DNA of 41,363 nucleotides from Natrinema hispanicum (GTDB lineage Archaea > Halobacteriota > Halobacteria > Halobacteriales > Natrialbaceae), in contig NZ_FOIC01000022.1 of the NCBI RefSeq assembly GCF_900111485.1, positions 1 through 41,363 on the forward strand, given 5' to 3'. The notes under the pieces are model-generated. The model saw nothing but the letters and a program-made list of their open reading frames with translations, was not told the origin of the DNA and made no database searches. Within the stretch, counting starts at the first letter, position 1. Each line of letters starts with the position of its first letter. This document shows, piece after piece, positions 15,020-23,102 of the stretch. The translations under genes were made by a program, and so were the position numbers.

Positions 15020-15454
15020 ATGGCACCTGCAATCGCTCACTTCCTCGTCGGCGCATCGCTCCTGTTGTTGCTCATAATACCGATCGCGCTTCGATACCGA
15101 CTGGCGCCGTGGGTACCGCTGTGGCTCGTCGCACTCGGTGGCCTCTGGGGCCTGGGACCCGATATCCATCACATCGCACCCGTCTACGAACTCAAGTTGC
15201 GCGCATTCCACGACTCGCCCTGGGTTGATCTCTTTGCATTCCACTATACGCTTGATCGGCCAGTTGTCCGCGCACAGTATCTCTCGAGCGTCTTCGGATC
15301 GATCCTGGGCTTTCTTGGTGCCGTTACGACATTTATGATAGCCACAGTGCTGCGTACCCGGACCAACCTTACTGATACAGCCTCTCCACACCTCGTCGCG
15401 CTGAGCGAGGCACTGCTTCTCCTCTTGTTGTTTGTCGCTGCTACGAGCAGTTGA
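15020..15454 (+). CDS. Four-helix membrane protein, hypothetical
   Basis: 144 residues from the ATG at 15020 (MAPAIAHFLVGASLLLLLII). The frame is open further upstream to 14876, but that part is hydrophilic and does not look like a membrane protein leader. Four hydrophobic stretches are visible, near residues 5-22, 30-45, 85-108 and 124-141. The loop PDIHHIAPVYELKLRAFHD carries several His and Asp residues, as in metal-dependent membrane hydrolase-like families, but no family can be assigned. The last 26 codons are duplicated at 15869-15954 with the reading frame preserved, evidence that a homologous gene once lay downstream. Confidence 0.65.
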   Translation: MAPAIAHFLVGASLLLLLIIPIALRYRLAPWVPLWLVALGGLWGLGPDIHHIAPVYELKLRAFHDSPWVDLFAFHYTLDRPVVRAQYLSSVFGSILGFLGAVTTFMIATVLRTRTNLTDTASPHLVALSEALLLLLLFVAATSS

Positions 15455-15535
15455 TGTGGCTTGAGGGTGCTAAAGAATCCTTCTTGAGGTGTTGGTCACA
15501 CACGTTTAGAGTGAATTAGCCGGTAAGTAGATCTG
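15371..15535 (+). repeat. Imperfect direct repeat, left copy
   Basis: About 160 bp covering the 3' end of the membrane gene and its downstream sequence. It is repeated at 15869-16025 with roughly three quarters identity by eye. Shared words include TTGTTGTTTGTCGCTGCTAC, GAGGGTGC and AAAGAAT. Together the copies bracket the HalOD1 gene. Confidence 0.7.
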
Positions 15536-15536
15536 C

Positions 15537-15758
15537 TCATTCCTCAATAGTCACTTTCCCGTTTTCAATAATTATCTTGTACCCAATATATTCAAATTGG
15601 ATTCTACACGTCGTACTAAGAGCGTCAAGTGCATCAGGATCGACACTATGATAAAGTGGCGGCAGGTCAAGTTTATTACAGTCTTCTTTTTTAGAAACTT
15701 TCTGGAGAATTTTAGATGGTATTGTATACTCTTGCCATTCAGCGGTAGTGTCTTCCAT
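15537..15758 (-). CDS. Stand-alone HalOD1 output-domain protein
   Basis: 73 residues (MEDTTAEWQEYTIPSKILQK), the size of a single HalOD1 domain. The hallmark LPPLYHSVDPDALDAL is at residues 32-47, followed by beta strands FEYIGYKIIIENGKVTIEE. In haloarchaea HalOD1 is usually the output domain of receiver proteins or exists alone, and it is thought to take part in signal output or regulation. It is clearly AT-richer than the flanking genes, with Lys and Ile codons ending in A or T, which suggests acquisition from a lower-GC source. It lies between two direct repeats of about 160 bp and is oriented against the membrane gene. Confidence 0.75.
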   Translation of the reverse strand: MEDTTAEWQEYTIPSKILQKVSKKEDCNKLDLPPLYHSVDPDALDALSTTCRIQFEYIGYKIIIENGKVTIEE

Positions 15759-15868
15759 GTGATACCGTCATTTGAAGAGGAAATAAAAGTGTGCAGGCGT
15801 TTCATAAACTGCAATAAGAACTTCTTTCGTAAAGGAATGTAATTCCTAATGTCATATCGCCTCTTGCC

Positions 15869-16025
15869 AATACAGCCGCACCACATCTCGTCGCACTGGG
15901 CGTGGTGCTGCTTCTGATCTTGTTGTTTGTCGCTGCTACCAGTTGCTGATTCGGCTCGAGGGTGCCAAAGAATTCTTCCCGCGGCTATTGGTTACACACA
16001 TTTGCGGTGAACTGACCAGCAAATA
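15869..16025 (+). repeat. Imperfect direct repeat, right copy
   Basis: It matches 15371-15535. Read in the corresponding frame it gives NTAAPHLVALGVVLLLILLF then VAATSC and a stop, parallel to the end of the membrane protein (DTASPHLVALSEALLLLLLF then VAATSS). Differences are mostly conservative, so this copy once belonged to a functional homologous gene. Confidence 0.7.
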
Positions 16026-16186
16026 TATATGAAACTAAACACCAGAAATTATAGCAAATATCAATTGTATTCGCCGAGATATTCGAACTATCCGGACAAA
16101 ATACAATATCTGTCCATTTATATCCAGGAGAATAGTTCTACTTTTCAGTCTTAAGACATGGGTTTTGGAGTGATGAAATGTACGCA

Positions 16187-16205
16187 CCCATTTCTAAGAA
16201 ATGGG
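16187..16205. promoter_or_regulatory. Perfect 19-bp palindrome, candidate operator
   Basis: CCCATTTCT-A-AGAAATGGG, nine-base arms around a single central base, 39 bp upstream of the start of the gene at 16244. The position fits a repressor site for that gene. No second copy was noticed in the window. Confidence 0.5.
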
Positions 16206-16243
16206 CCGATACATTTTTGTGAAATGGAGATAGACATCTTGGT

Positions 16244-16960
16244 GTGTCTCAGAGCGAATCCGATACAAAAGAGATTGCAGGAATGATTCGGAATCACATT
16301 GAAGAGAAAGGCCTCTTTCGGATTAACCGAGGTAACGACAGGGGTGTTAATGTTGAGCTTATGACGGAGGTGTGGATGACTGAGAATCTCATCTCGATAG
16401 GAAGTTGGGGAATTCCGATTGGAGAATTACTGAATAGCGATCAACTAGAAGGCCCTATTACGCCCGACAAAGTCGATAAAGACGTTCGCGATCCATCTCG
16501 TGGTGGATCACGACTCAACTTCCGGAGCGACTCCATTCGAACTGTCTTAGAAAATAATTATAAAAAATGGAATAAGAATCGAGGCGAGGACAAGAATCCA
16601 ACTCAACAGGCGGGGTTTGCTGCCGGAAGCCTCAACCGCTTCTTCAATAAATTGACCGACGGAACTCCGTTCTTAGGGAATTTGGGGAATGGAATGGCCT
16701 TTGGCCGGGTTGTCGGTGAGTACCCGGAGTATCAACCTAATGGTTCAACGGTGTCATTCCGGGGCGAGGATGTCAGTGACGATCATCTATTCGTTCGTGA
16801 AGTAGAATGGGCTCGTAACGAATACGGGGATGTCATTCAGATCCCCTACGGTCAACTTCCGAATAAGCTAGGTCCCGTTCCTCAGACGGTCACTGAAGTT
16901 AGCGATGTCACTGGACTCTATGAACAGGCGAATGTGATTGAATTTCTATCAAGTTATTAA
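16244..16960 (+). CDS. Hypothetical protein with a possible EVE/PUA-like modified-base reader domain
   Basis: 238 residues from a GTG at 16244 (read MSQSESDTKEIAGMIRNHIE). The N-terminal half is not recognised. The C-terminal half has GMAFGRVVGEYPEY, then DDHLFVREVEWARNE, IPYGQL and LGPVPQTVTEV. This order (G-x-V-x-G-x-Y, H-x-x-R-x-V-x-W, then L-P-x-x-L and T-V) is the layout of EVE/PUA-like domains in restriction and McrB-type proteins that recognise modified bases. The assignment is by motif order only. The gene is AT-richer than its neighbours and is preceded by the 19-bp palindrome, which suggests recent acquisition and its own regulation. It converges with the gene at 16967 (6-bp gap). 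Confidence 0.55.
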   Translation: MSQSESDTKEIAGMIRNHIEEKGLFRINRGNDRGVNVELMTEVWMTENLISIGSWGIPIGELLNSDQLEGPITPDKVDKDVRDPSRGGSRLNFRSDSIRTVLENNYKKWNKNRGEDKNPTQQAGFAAGSLNRFFNKLTDGTPFLGNLGNGMAFGRVVGEYPEYQPNGSTVSFRGEDVSDDHLFVREVEWARNEYGDVIQIPYGQLPNKLGPVPQTVTEVSDVTGLYEQANVIEFLSSY

Positions 16961-16966
16961 CGGTCG

Positions 16967-17245
16967 CTACTCGTTTCGGAGCGAAGCAGCGATAGATTTG
17001 AGCTCGTCCTTCCGGAAGGCAGTCCCTGCCTTGTCTGGGTCATCGTCGTCTATCTCGCCGATTTTCCAGAGAATCCCCGCCCGCATCTGGGACTTGGGAG
17101 GAAGACGGTTCGTGTCAATCTCGTAGTCCACGGCGTTACAGATTGCAGCGAGAGCCTCTTTGGTGAAGGCAGTAGATTCCTGCCGTTCGTATCGATCCAC
17201 GGCCAACCGGATCTCGTTCCGAAGTTCGTCAACAGTTCGTGACAC
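16967..17245 (-). CDS. Small hypothetical protein
   Basis: 92 residues from the GTG at 17245 (read MSRTVDELRNEIRLAVDRYE); the frame is open to 17290 with a less natural leader. It is mostly helical with a charged C-terminus. Visible blocks are FTKEALAAICNAVDYEIDTN, LPPKSQMRAGILWKIGEID and KAGTAFRKDELKSIAASL. The composition is like other small haloarchaeal proteins, with a hint of SAP- or Rho-N-like helical repeats (A-I-C-x-x-V followed by a K-R-A block), but no family is assigned. It is convergent with the EVE-like gene. Confidence 0.6.
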   Translation of the reverse strand: MSRTVDELRNEIRLAVDRYERQESTAFTKEALAAICNAVDYEIDTNRLPPKSQMRAGILWKIGEIDDDDPDKAGTAFRKDELKSIAASLRNE

Positions 17246-17381
17246 AGTGACAACGAAGAGAGGGCCCGTCCTGTATATTTCGCCACACATCCAACTCCTT
17301 GGTACCTAGCCCGGTTAAAATACCACTCGAGAAGCAACACCGTCTGGGTTCGTATTCTTCACCTCCAGGTGCGAGCCACCC

Positions 17382-17564
17382 TCACTTGAGATTGAACGTG
17401 TGCTCTCGAGTCGAACCACAACTGGGACAGACGTGACGATACACGACTTGCTGGCCGTTCGTTCGGCTCTCCCAGTTGCCCTCCTCGTCCACATATCCAC
17501 AGTCGGGACACTTCTTATCCGTAGTTTCGTACCGTCGTCGAACACGCTCGAGTACTGTTGTCAT
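17382..17564 (-). CDS. Small zinc-ribbon protein
   Basis: 60 residues from the ATG at 17564 (MTTVLERVRRRYETTDKKCP). Two Cys pairs, CPDCGYVDEEG and CPSCGSTREH, with a linker holding WESRTNGQQVVYRHV make a single zinc ribbon like the many tiny haloarchaeal zinc-finger proteins. It is last in the leftward conjugation-type gene run, 63 bp after the primase gene. A decayed copy of its 3' half lies at 14172-14262. The target (DNA, RNA or protein) is unknown. Confidence 0.75.
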   Translation of the reverse strand: MTTVLERVRRRYETTDKKCPDCGYVDEEGNWESRTNGQQVVYRHVCPSCGSTREHTFNLK

Positions 17565-17627
17565 ATGGCACACTACGGCACCTACAAACAAAAAACGAAT
17601 TGGTCACTTTGACTTCAGATTCTTCTG

Positions 17628-18764
17628 CTATCGCCCGAGAATTCCTCGTAACTGCCGAACGAGAGACTTCGACTGCATCTCTCTCGAGGATTCAGACTCC
17701 TCTTCTCGAGCCGCAGATCTTCCCTCGTATGTCTCGAGTCGCCGCTCAAGCCGTTCGATCCGCGCAGTCTTCGCCTCCACTTCTCTCTCGAGAGACGTCG
17801 TCTGCTTTCGAAGCAGGGAGACCCTCTCTTTGAGGTACACATGCTCGCGATCTCGCGAAGATCCCACTTCCTGAGTCTCTACCCCACTCTCCGAGGGCTC
17901 GTAGAACTCAGAGGTGTGTGCAATTGCTCGAGCAATGGTCTTCTCACCATACGTCGAACCATCGGCATAGTGTTCCTCTCCCCACTTCGGACGGTCCAGT
18001 TTCGATCGCCGAAACAATCGGTCCATCTGTCCGGCATGGGCACCAGTCCAGAACGCAAGCAAACAACACAGCGCCATATCGGCCTCTGACTGACTCGTAT
18101 ACCCGACAGTCGACCCGTTCCAGAGGCGTTCAAACTTCTCGCCATTCGCCGCATTTCGAGCCTTCTCGAGTAACTCGTCGTCAGAGAGACGAGCTTTCGA
18201 CCCAGACGCCTCACGAACATCGTCATCACCCTTCCCAACATACTCTAAATGAACCCCCTCGAGTTCGCGTTGCCGAGATTCGATTTGCGTTGGCGTCCCC
18301 GAGACGTGCTTGCCAGTGACGGTGAAGTACCGGGCGTGGTCGTACATCTCGATGTGGCCACGTCGATTGCGACCTTCAGGAAGTTCACCACGTATCAAGA
18401 CGTGATAGCCAGTCCCCGATGGCGAGACTTCCGTATACGAATCCAGCCGACTAACGATTGTCTTCGCTTGCTCAGTTGGTTTCCCAGTATCCGGGTCGCG
18501 ACAGTCGTCCAGATCAATCCCAACGAATGGATCTGACTTCGTGAACACGAACCCAAGCCCATCGACCGCAGTGGAGCCCGATTCCATGCACTCGAGAGCA
18601 GTCTCGAGATCACACCACGTCCCTTCGTCCGTCGTCGATGCAAACCCTGCCGTCTGCGGATCAACCGGAATCTTCGTCTTCTCGCCGTTGCGCTCTGCTC
18701 GCTTCCAGCAGATCCACTGGTCTCGAGTACACAGCGCCTCCGGGAGAGTCATTCTATCACCCAT
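17628..18764 (-). CDS. NrS-1-polymerase-like primase (archaeo-eukaryotic primase type)
   Basis: 378 residues, start at 18764 (MGDRMTLPEAL); an internal ATG at 18752 is an alternative. The primase-polymerase core is visible: the D-x-D motif in VGIDLDDCRDPDTG (Asp84, Asp86), the S-G-x-G-x-H type motif in SPSGTGYHVLIRG (near 114-121), and EMYDHARYFTVTGKH near 139-153. A helical-bundle domain like that of NrS-1 polymerase follows (SEADMALCCLLAFWTG, then MDRLFRRSKL). The C-terminus is a coiled coil (LEREVEAKTARIERLERRLE). Unlike NrS-1 polymerase there is no SF3 helicase domain. It probably primes second-strand synthesis of transferred or replicating element DNA (inference). It begins 5 bp after virB4. 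Confidence 0.75.
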   Translation of the reverse strand: MGDRMTLPEALCTRDQWICWKRAERNGEKTKIPVDPQTAGFASTTDEGTWCDLETALECMESGSTAVDGLGFVFTKSDPFVGIDLDDCRDPDTGKPTEQAKTIVSRLDSYTEVSPSGTGYHVLIRGELPEGRNRRGHIEMYDHARYFTVTGKHVSGTPTQIESRQRELEGVHLEYVGKGDDDVREASGSKARLSDDELLEKARNAANGEKFERLWNGSTVGYTSQSEADMALCCLLAFWTGAHAGQMDRLFRRSKLDRPKWGEEHYADGSTYGEKTIARAIAHTSEFYEPSESGVETQEVGSSRDREHVYLKERVSLLRKQTTSLEREVEAKTARIERLERRLETYEGRSAAREEESESSREMQSKSLVRQLRGILGR

Positions 18765-18769
18765 ATCTC

Positions 18770-20878
18770 TTAATCCGAAAGCCCCAGCGAACTCTGACCA
18801 CCACTCATCATACGATCAGAAACACCACCAGACTGACCCGGCAACTCCGATCGAGACTGCTCCTTCGGATCGAAATCGATCACGGCCGTCTCGTCGTCCA
18901 TCGCCCGGACTTCGATCCCGCGCCATTCACCGTCGACACCGACAAGCGCCTCAGAATACCCCGTCCGATCGTTCCCCGGAACAGCCTCTTGGACGAAACG
19001 CATCTGTGCCGAATTGAGTCCGAACTCGTTGGCCCATTCACGATCCATCCCGTCGAGATGGTGGAACTGCTTGATCGCACATTGGTCGATGATCGCCTCC
19101 GACTCTGGATGCTGGAAAAACTCATCAACAGTCTGTGTGACAAGCCGAATCGAGAGGTTGTGATGGCGATGATGCCGGAAGACGATCTCGAGGTACTCGA
19201 GACTTGCTGCATCCTGCATGATATACCGCGCTTCGTCGATGACGAAGACGACCTCCTTGTCCGTCTCCTTCGCACGCTCGTAGACCAGCGATATCAACAA
19301 CTGCATGATCAAGCTTGTACTCCCACCGAGACTCCCTTCCTGCTGGGCGAGATCCAGATAGATCACCTTCTCGTCGCGGATATCAAACGCCGTCTCACGC
19401 CCCAGATTCTCGTAGCGACCACCCACGGAAAACGGACGCAACTGATCAATGAGCCACGTCGCATCCTCTCGAATCTTCGTCGTCTCTTCGTCCGTCCGGA
19501 CAACGTACTCCGTGGGCGTCTCAACCATCTTCTCGAGGATGTCGAGTACGTCCCGCATCGTCGGACTCTCGTTGTGATGAGTCGCGATATCGTCGGTGAT
19601 TCCGTTCCTCGCATACGCCTTCTCGATCGCCGTCTCCAGCGTAGTCCGTCGATCCCCGAGTGAAATCCCACGGGTCGCAAAGTAGTTCGACAAGAAGCTC
19701 ATCACGCTATCGAGCTTCTCCCGATACGGACTCGCATCCTCGCCCATCGCCTGCTGGACACGTTCGGGTGTAGGCTTGATCTCGAGGGGATTCAATCCCA
19801 TATCACCGCCAATCGTGATTCGCTCGCCACCGACTGCCTCAGCGACACCAGCCCAGTTGTTCAATGGCTCGAGGATGATCCCAATACGATCCTCGCTCTG
19901 CTCGATCGACCGAACGAAATTCTGCTTCGAGCCGAACGATTTACCAGAGCCAGGATCGCCGATCGTGAACATCGCATAGCCGTTCTCTCGAGCAAAGGGA
20001 TCGATCACGACCGGACTCTGATTCTTCCAGTGAGCGCCAAACTCGACACCGCCGTCCTCGAGAATCGTCGCGTTGTGCGGCGACGCAAGCAACGCACCGA
20101 TCGCACCACCTAACGCCGTCGCCTCTCGACCAAACGAATTCGGTCCCACTGGTGCCGCAGCCTGAATTGCCAGATCCTGCTTACAGATCGCTGTTTTCGG
20201 CGAGAGACCCGCTGGCTGTTCACGAAGCCGACTACGGATCGTCCGAACGTCCTCACGCAACTCATCACGGGAATCCGCACGGACCGTGATGAACATCCCC
20301 TGATCGAAGACCCGACTTCCGTTCTCGACGCTTTTGTAGGTTGAAAGCGCTTCGTTCGCACGTTCTTGCAGATAGCTCCCTCGAACGGTTCGCTCGAGGT
20401 CTGCATCAGCCTGGAGGTCGTCGGCAACACGCTGGAGTTCGTCTCGAGCCTGCTGCTGACTCTTCGGTGTGATGTGCACCGTCAGATCGAACTCGATATC
20501 CGTGAGCTCGAAGAGTTCTGTCAGATAGCCGTCTTTCGGATAGTCAGGATAATCAGCAATGTAGAGCGTCGATGTCCAGTGATCGCCAACACGGGCAGTC
20601 CGTGTATCCCACTCGATCGCCGCTGGTGCGATGACGTGCTGGTGATGCTCAGATAGATCGTCGAGGATCTCTCCTTCACCAATACCGTCGTCCACAGTTG
20701 TCTCCTCGAGGAGATCAGCTAACTCGATCTCCTCAACCTCCTCCGCTCGCCAGTAGTCCCACGCAATCTTCACGAGAAGCGTAAGCAGCGCCGTCACCCC
20801 AACAGAGAGAGCAAGCCCTGCTCGAGTCCCCATCTCAGGAAGCAAACCCTGTATCTGTCCCACGACCAACTCAATCAC
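18770..20878 (-). CDS. VirB4-family conjugation ATPase
   Basis: 702 residues from the GTG at 20878, which overlaps the upstream stop as GTGA; a longer frame to 21019 is out of character. An N-terminal hydrophobic helix (LALSVGVTALLTLLVKIAW) anchors it. The P-loop GDPGSGKS is near residues 307-314 and Walker B VVFVIDEARYIM near 543-554. Later motifs include LVTQTVDEFF and the conserved C-terminal QCAIKQFHHLDGMDREW region typical of VirB4/TraC. The protein is expected to power pilus or channel assembly for a type IV secretion system. The gene order with VirB3-, VirB6- and VirB2-like neighbours supports this. It is GC-rich with extreme CTCGAG frequency. Confidence 0.85.
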   Translation of the reverse strand: MIELVVGQIQGLLPEMGTRAGLALSVGVTALLTLLVKIAWDYWRAEEVEEIELADLLEETTVDDGIGEGEILDDLSEHHQHVIAPAAIEWDTRTARVGDHWTSTLYIADYPDYPKDGYLTELFELTDIEFDLTVHITPKSQQQARDELQRVADDLQADADLERTVRGSYLQERANEALSTYKSVENGSRVFDQGMFITVRADSRDELREDVRTIRSRLREQPAGLSPKTAICKQDLAIQAAAPVGPNSFGREATALGGAIGALLASPHNATILEDGGVEFGAHWKNQSPVVIDPFARENGYAMFTIGDPGSGKSFGSKQNFVRSIEQSEDRIGIILEPLNNWAGVAEAVGGERITIGGDMGLNPLEIKPTPERVQQAMGEDASPYREKLDSVMSFLSNYFATRGISLGDRRTTLETAIEKAYARNGITDDIATHHNESPTMRDVLDILEKMVETPTEYVVRTDEETTKIREDATWLIDQLRPFSVGGRYENLGRETAFDIRDEKVIYLDLAQQEGSLGGSTSLIMQLLISLVYERAKETDKEVVFVIDEARYIMQDAASLEYLEIVFRHHRHHNLSIRLVTQTVDEFFQHPESEAIIDQCAIKQFHHLDGMDREWANEFGLNSAQMRFVQEAVPGNDRTGYSEALVGVDGEWRGIEVRAMDDETAVIDFDPKEQSRSELPGQSGGVSDRMMSGGQSSLGLSD

Positions 20879-21966
20879 TGGTCGGCCCTCCGTTGATGAT
20901 CGACCGCTGGATGATCGCGAATCGCATCCGCGCCATCGTCGTACTCGTGTTCTTCTCCGTTCCAGAAGTCCATCGAGAGAACGAACAACTCGACCGTCGT
21001 GAGCCGATGAGCAGACCACCCGGACACCTTCTGGATAAACTCCGTCTGGAGGCTATGACATCGATTTTCAAGCTTCTCGAACATAGCCGCTCGAATCTCT
21101 GCGTCGGTCATATCATTGCGACGAGTCACGAACGGGTTGAACAGAAACCCGATCACCGGAAACGAGGTGAGTTTCTCTGCAGGAGAACGCTCGTCCTGAT
21201 AACGGTCGTAGACCTCGAACGGGTCAACTTCGACACCGATGAAATATCGGATCTGCTGGGCACCCTCGAGATCCCGAGGCCGTTGCTCGCGATACTCCTC
21301 GAGTAACCCTCGAAAAATCGGGTTCTCCTCAACATCACTATCAGAGAGCCGCCCATCGATTCGCTCGATCAGTCTCTCCACTGGGAACGAACGAGTCGTC
21401 GCGTGGAACTTGAGTCTAAAGTCAAGCTCCTTATTCGCGAACTCCTCGCCGAGTTGCTGGACCTGTGCCCAATCACCGGACATCGCGAAGTCCATGTTCC
21501 CGGGGTCGATCTCGAGATACGCTTCCATCGCTCCATCCGAACGCTCGATCGCACCGGTTCCGGGCCATGCACGCCTGATGTTCGTGAGATCCTGCGTTCG
21601 CTCATCCGGTTTGAACGGCGTGTAACTTACGAGCCCACCATCAGTACCCGACTCACCAGACTCGACTGCACTGTACGTGAATCGAGGCCGTTTGCAGTAG
21701 TAGCGATAGACATCTCCCAACCACGTCGATGCGGGAAGATGATTCGGCGATGCATAGACGACTGCACCACCTGCTACAATCCCCAGGAGCACGAACGGCA
21801 AGATCGCCCCCTCGAGCCCAATTAACCCGCCAACGAGAAGCCCCGCAATCGGGAAGCCAAGGAGAACGTAGACATCCCCCTCCTCGATATTCAGAATCGG
21901 GATTCGACTTTCTTCGCCCAGTTCGTCCATGATTCGCCGGCCAGCCGCACCGCTTTCTTGTGTCAC
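20875..21966 (-). CDS. VirB3/PrgI-like and VirB4 N-domain-like conjugation protein
   Basis: 363 residues from a GTG at 21966 overlapping the upstream stop. Two adjacent membrane helices near residues 31-70 (VYVLLGFPIAGLLVGGLIGL and then LPFVLLGIVAGGAVVYA) resemble PrgI/VirB3 proteins. The rest (RTQDLTNIRRAWPGTGAIER, YLEIDPGNMDFAMSGDWAQV, FPVIGFLFNPFVTRRNDMTD) resembles the N-terminal domain that VirB4 proteins carry before their ATPase domain. Haloarchaeal systems thus appear to split this domain from the ATPase, which follows directly. It ends with GTGA overlap to virB4. Confidence 0.65.
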   Translation of the reverse strand: MTQESGAAGRRIMDELGEESRIPILNIEEGDVYVLLGFPIAGLLVGGLIGLEGAILPFVLLGIVAGGAVVYASPNHLPASTWLGDVYRYYCKRPRFTYSAVESGESGTDGGLVSYTPFKPDERTQDLTNIRRAWPGTGAIERSDGAMEAYLEIDPGNMDFAMSGDWAQVQQLGEEFANKELDFRLKFHATTRSFPVERLIERIDGRLSDSDVEENPIFRGLLEEYREQRPRDLEGAQQIRYFIGVEVDPFEVYDRYQDERSPAEKLTSFPVIGFLFNPFVTRRNDMTDAEIRAAMFEKLENRCHSLQTEFIQKVSGWSAHRLTTVELFVLSMDFWNGEEHEYDDGADAIRDHPAVDHQRRADQ

Positions 21967-23102
21967 TTGAAGTACCCCGGATCGTTCTCAGTGCGACGGT
22001 ACGCCGGGGTATCGTCCCAGCCATACGCGTCTCCCACGACGTTATCGTGAGCTGCTCGCTCCCCACTCTCACCGCTCGAATCTCCAGAGCCACCGCTTTG
22101 GCGCATCTTTGAGGCAGCAGAATAGCCAACAGCCGCCTTCGGGCCCCACATCGCAGTCGTCGTTGCAGCAGCGGGGCCAGCAATCACGCCAGCACCGACT
22201 ACTGCACCTGCAGTGACTCCTGCCTTTGTCGTTGCACCCACGATTTTCGTCGTCATCGGACTGGCGTACTTGAACAGCTTCCAGACGATAGCGATCGAGA
22301 GCAATGGCAGCGTGACTGCAATGAGGTAACTCAAAAACGCACTGTCTGGAATCAACGCCGACTCTGTCCCCTCACTGAAGAGCAATTCATAGCCTTTGAA
22401 CAGCAATGCCACTGGAATCGGCATGATCGCAAGCGGCACGAATTTCAAAGAGACCGTTCTCGCGATGTGCGAGACGACGGGAAGATTCCCGTAGGCCAAT
22501 GCAATCCCGATCGGCATCGCGTAGATCAAGATGTATAACAGAACCTCTCGAAGGAAGAATAGCGCCTGCAGGGTCCACATTGCAACTGCACCAACGCCCG
22601 TGAGAAAGAGCGCAAGGATCGGGTTTGAGATACTCAACGCGAGTAACCCCATCATCGCACTCGTCACAGTTGCAATATCCGGAATAAGCGCAATGGTGAA
22701 TCCGTCGACCAAATAGAGTGCCAAGACCGCGACCCAGTACCAGGTGACGATCAAAAACGCACCAGTCCACGCACTTCGCTTCGTCTTTCGTGTCTCGTAT
22801 GCACTGCCGATATTGAAAATCCGAATCGCATGCCGGCCCTGTACGCACATCACCAGCAATAACAGGGCAACGAGCATGATCTCGCCACTGACAAGGCTGC
22901 TGTAGATGCCATCCCAGGGAGTATTCGACGGCTGGCCGAACACGAACACACCGTCCGTTTCCGGTGTTGGTGTTCCAAACACCTGGGCAGTGATCGCAGC
23001 ATACCCATCCGCCAACCCCTCCTGGAACCATTCAATGAGCTTGTCGATTGCGTCTTCGAACCACTTGATCCCGACATCGGAGAGCGACCACGCTAACTGC
23101 AT
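21963..23102 (-). CDS. VirB6/TrbL-like multi-pass membrane protein
   Basis: 379 residues, start MQLAWSLSDVGIKWFEDAID. Hydrophobic segments occur at about 75-90, 110-130, 135-165, 170-190, 195-215 and 225-300, consistent with six or more membrane helices, followed by a Gly/Ala-rich region (TAGAVVGAGVIAGPAAATTT) and a hydrophilic tail (SGGSGDSSGESGERAA). This layout is that of VirB6/TrbL channel proteins in conjugation systems. The gene overlaps the small gene upstream by 10 bp and the next gene by GTGA, so it belongs to one operon. The match is by topology and context rather than by strong motifs. Confidence 0.65.
   Translation of the reverse strand: MQLAWSLSDVGIKWFEDAIDKLIEWFQEGLADGYAAITAQVFGTPTPETDGVFVFGQPSNTPWDGIYSSLVSGEIMLVALLLLVMCVQGRHAIRIFNIGSAYETRKTKRSAWTGAFLIVTWYWVAVLALYLVDGFTIALIPDIATVTSAMMGLLALSISNPILALFLTGVGAVAMWTLQALFFLREVLLYILIYAMPIGIALAYGNLPVVSHIARTVSLKFVPLAIMPIPVALLFKGYELLFSEGTESALIPDSAFLSYLIAVTLPLLSIAIVWKLFKYASPMTTKIVGATTKAGVTAGAVVGAGVIAGPAAATTTAMWGPKAAVGYSAASKMRQSGGSGDSSGESGERAAHDNVVGDAYGWDDTPAYRRTENDPGYFK

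Larger units (their letters stand above)
15759..16243. other. AT-rich non-coding region
   Basis: About 485 bp without a credible gene. It includes the right direct-repeat copy, AT-rich tracts such as AAATATATATG near 16021-16031 (possible promoter), and the palindrome at 16187-16205. The base composition differs sharply from the GC-rich neighbours. Confidence 0.55.

Noticed and set aside
18638-19663. Plus-strand frame of 341 codons
   Set aside because: It is antisense to the VirB4 gene, including its Walker B region, with no motif of its own.
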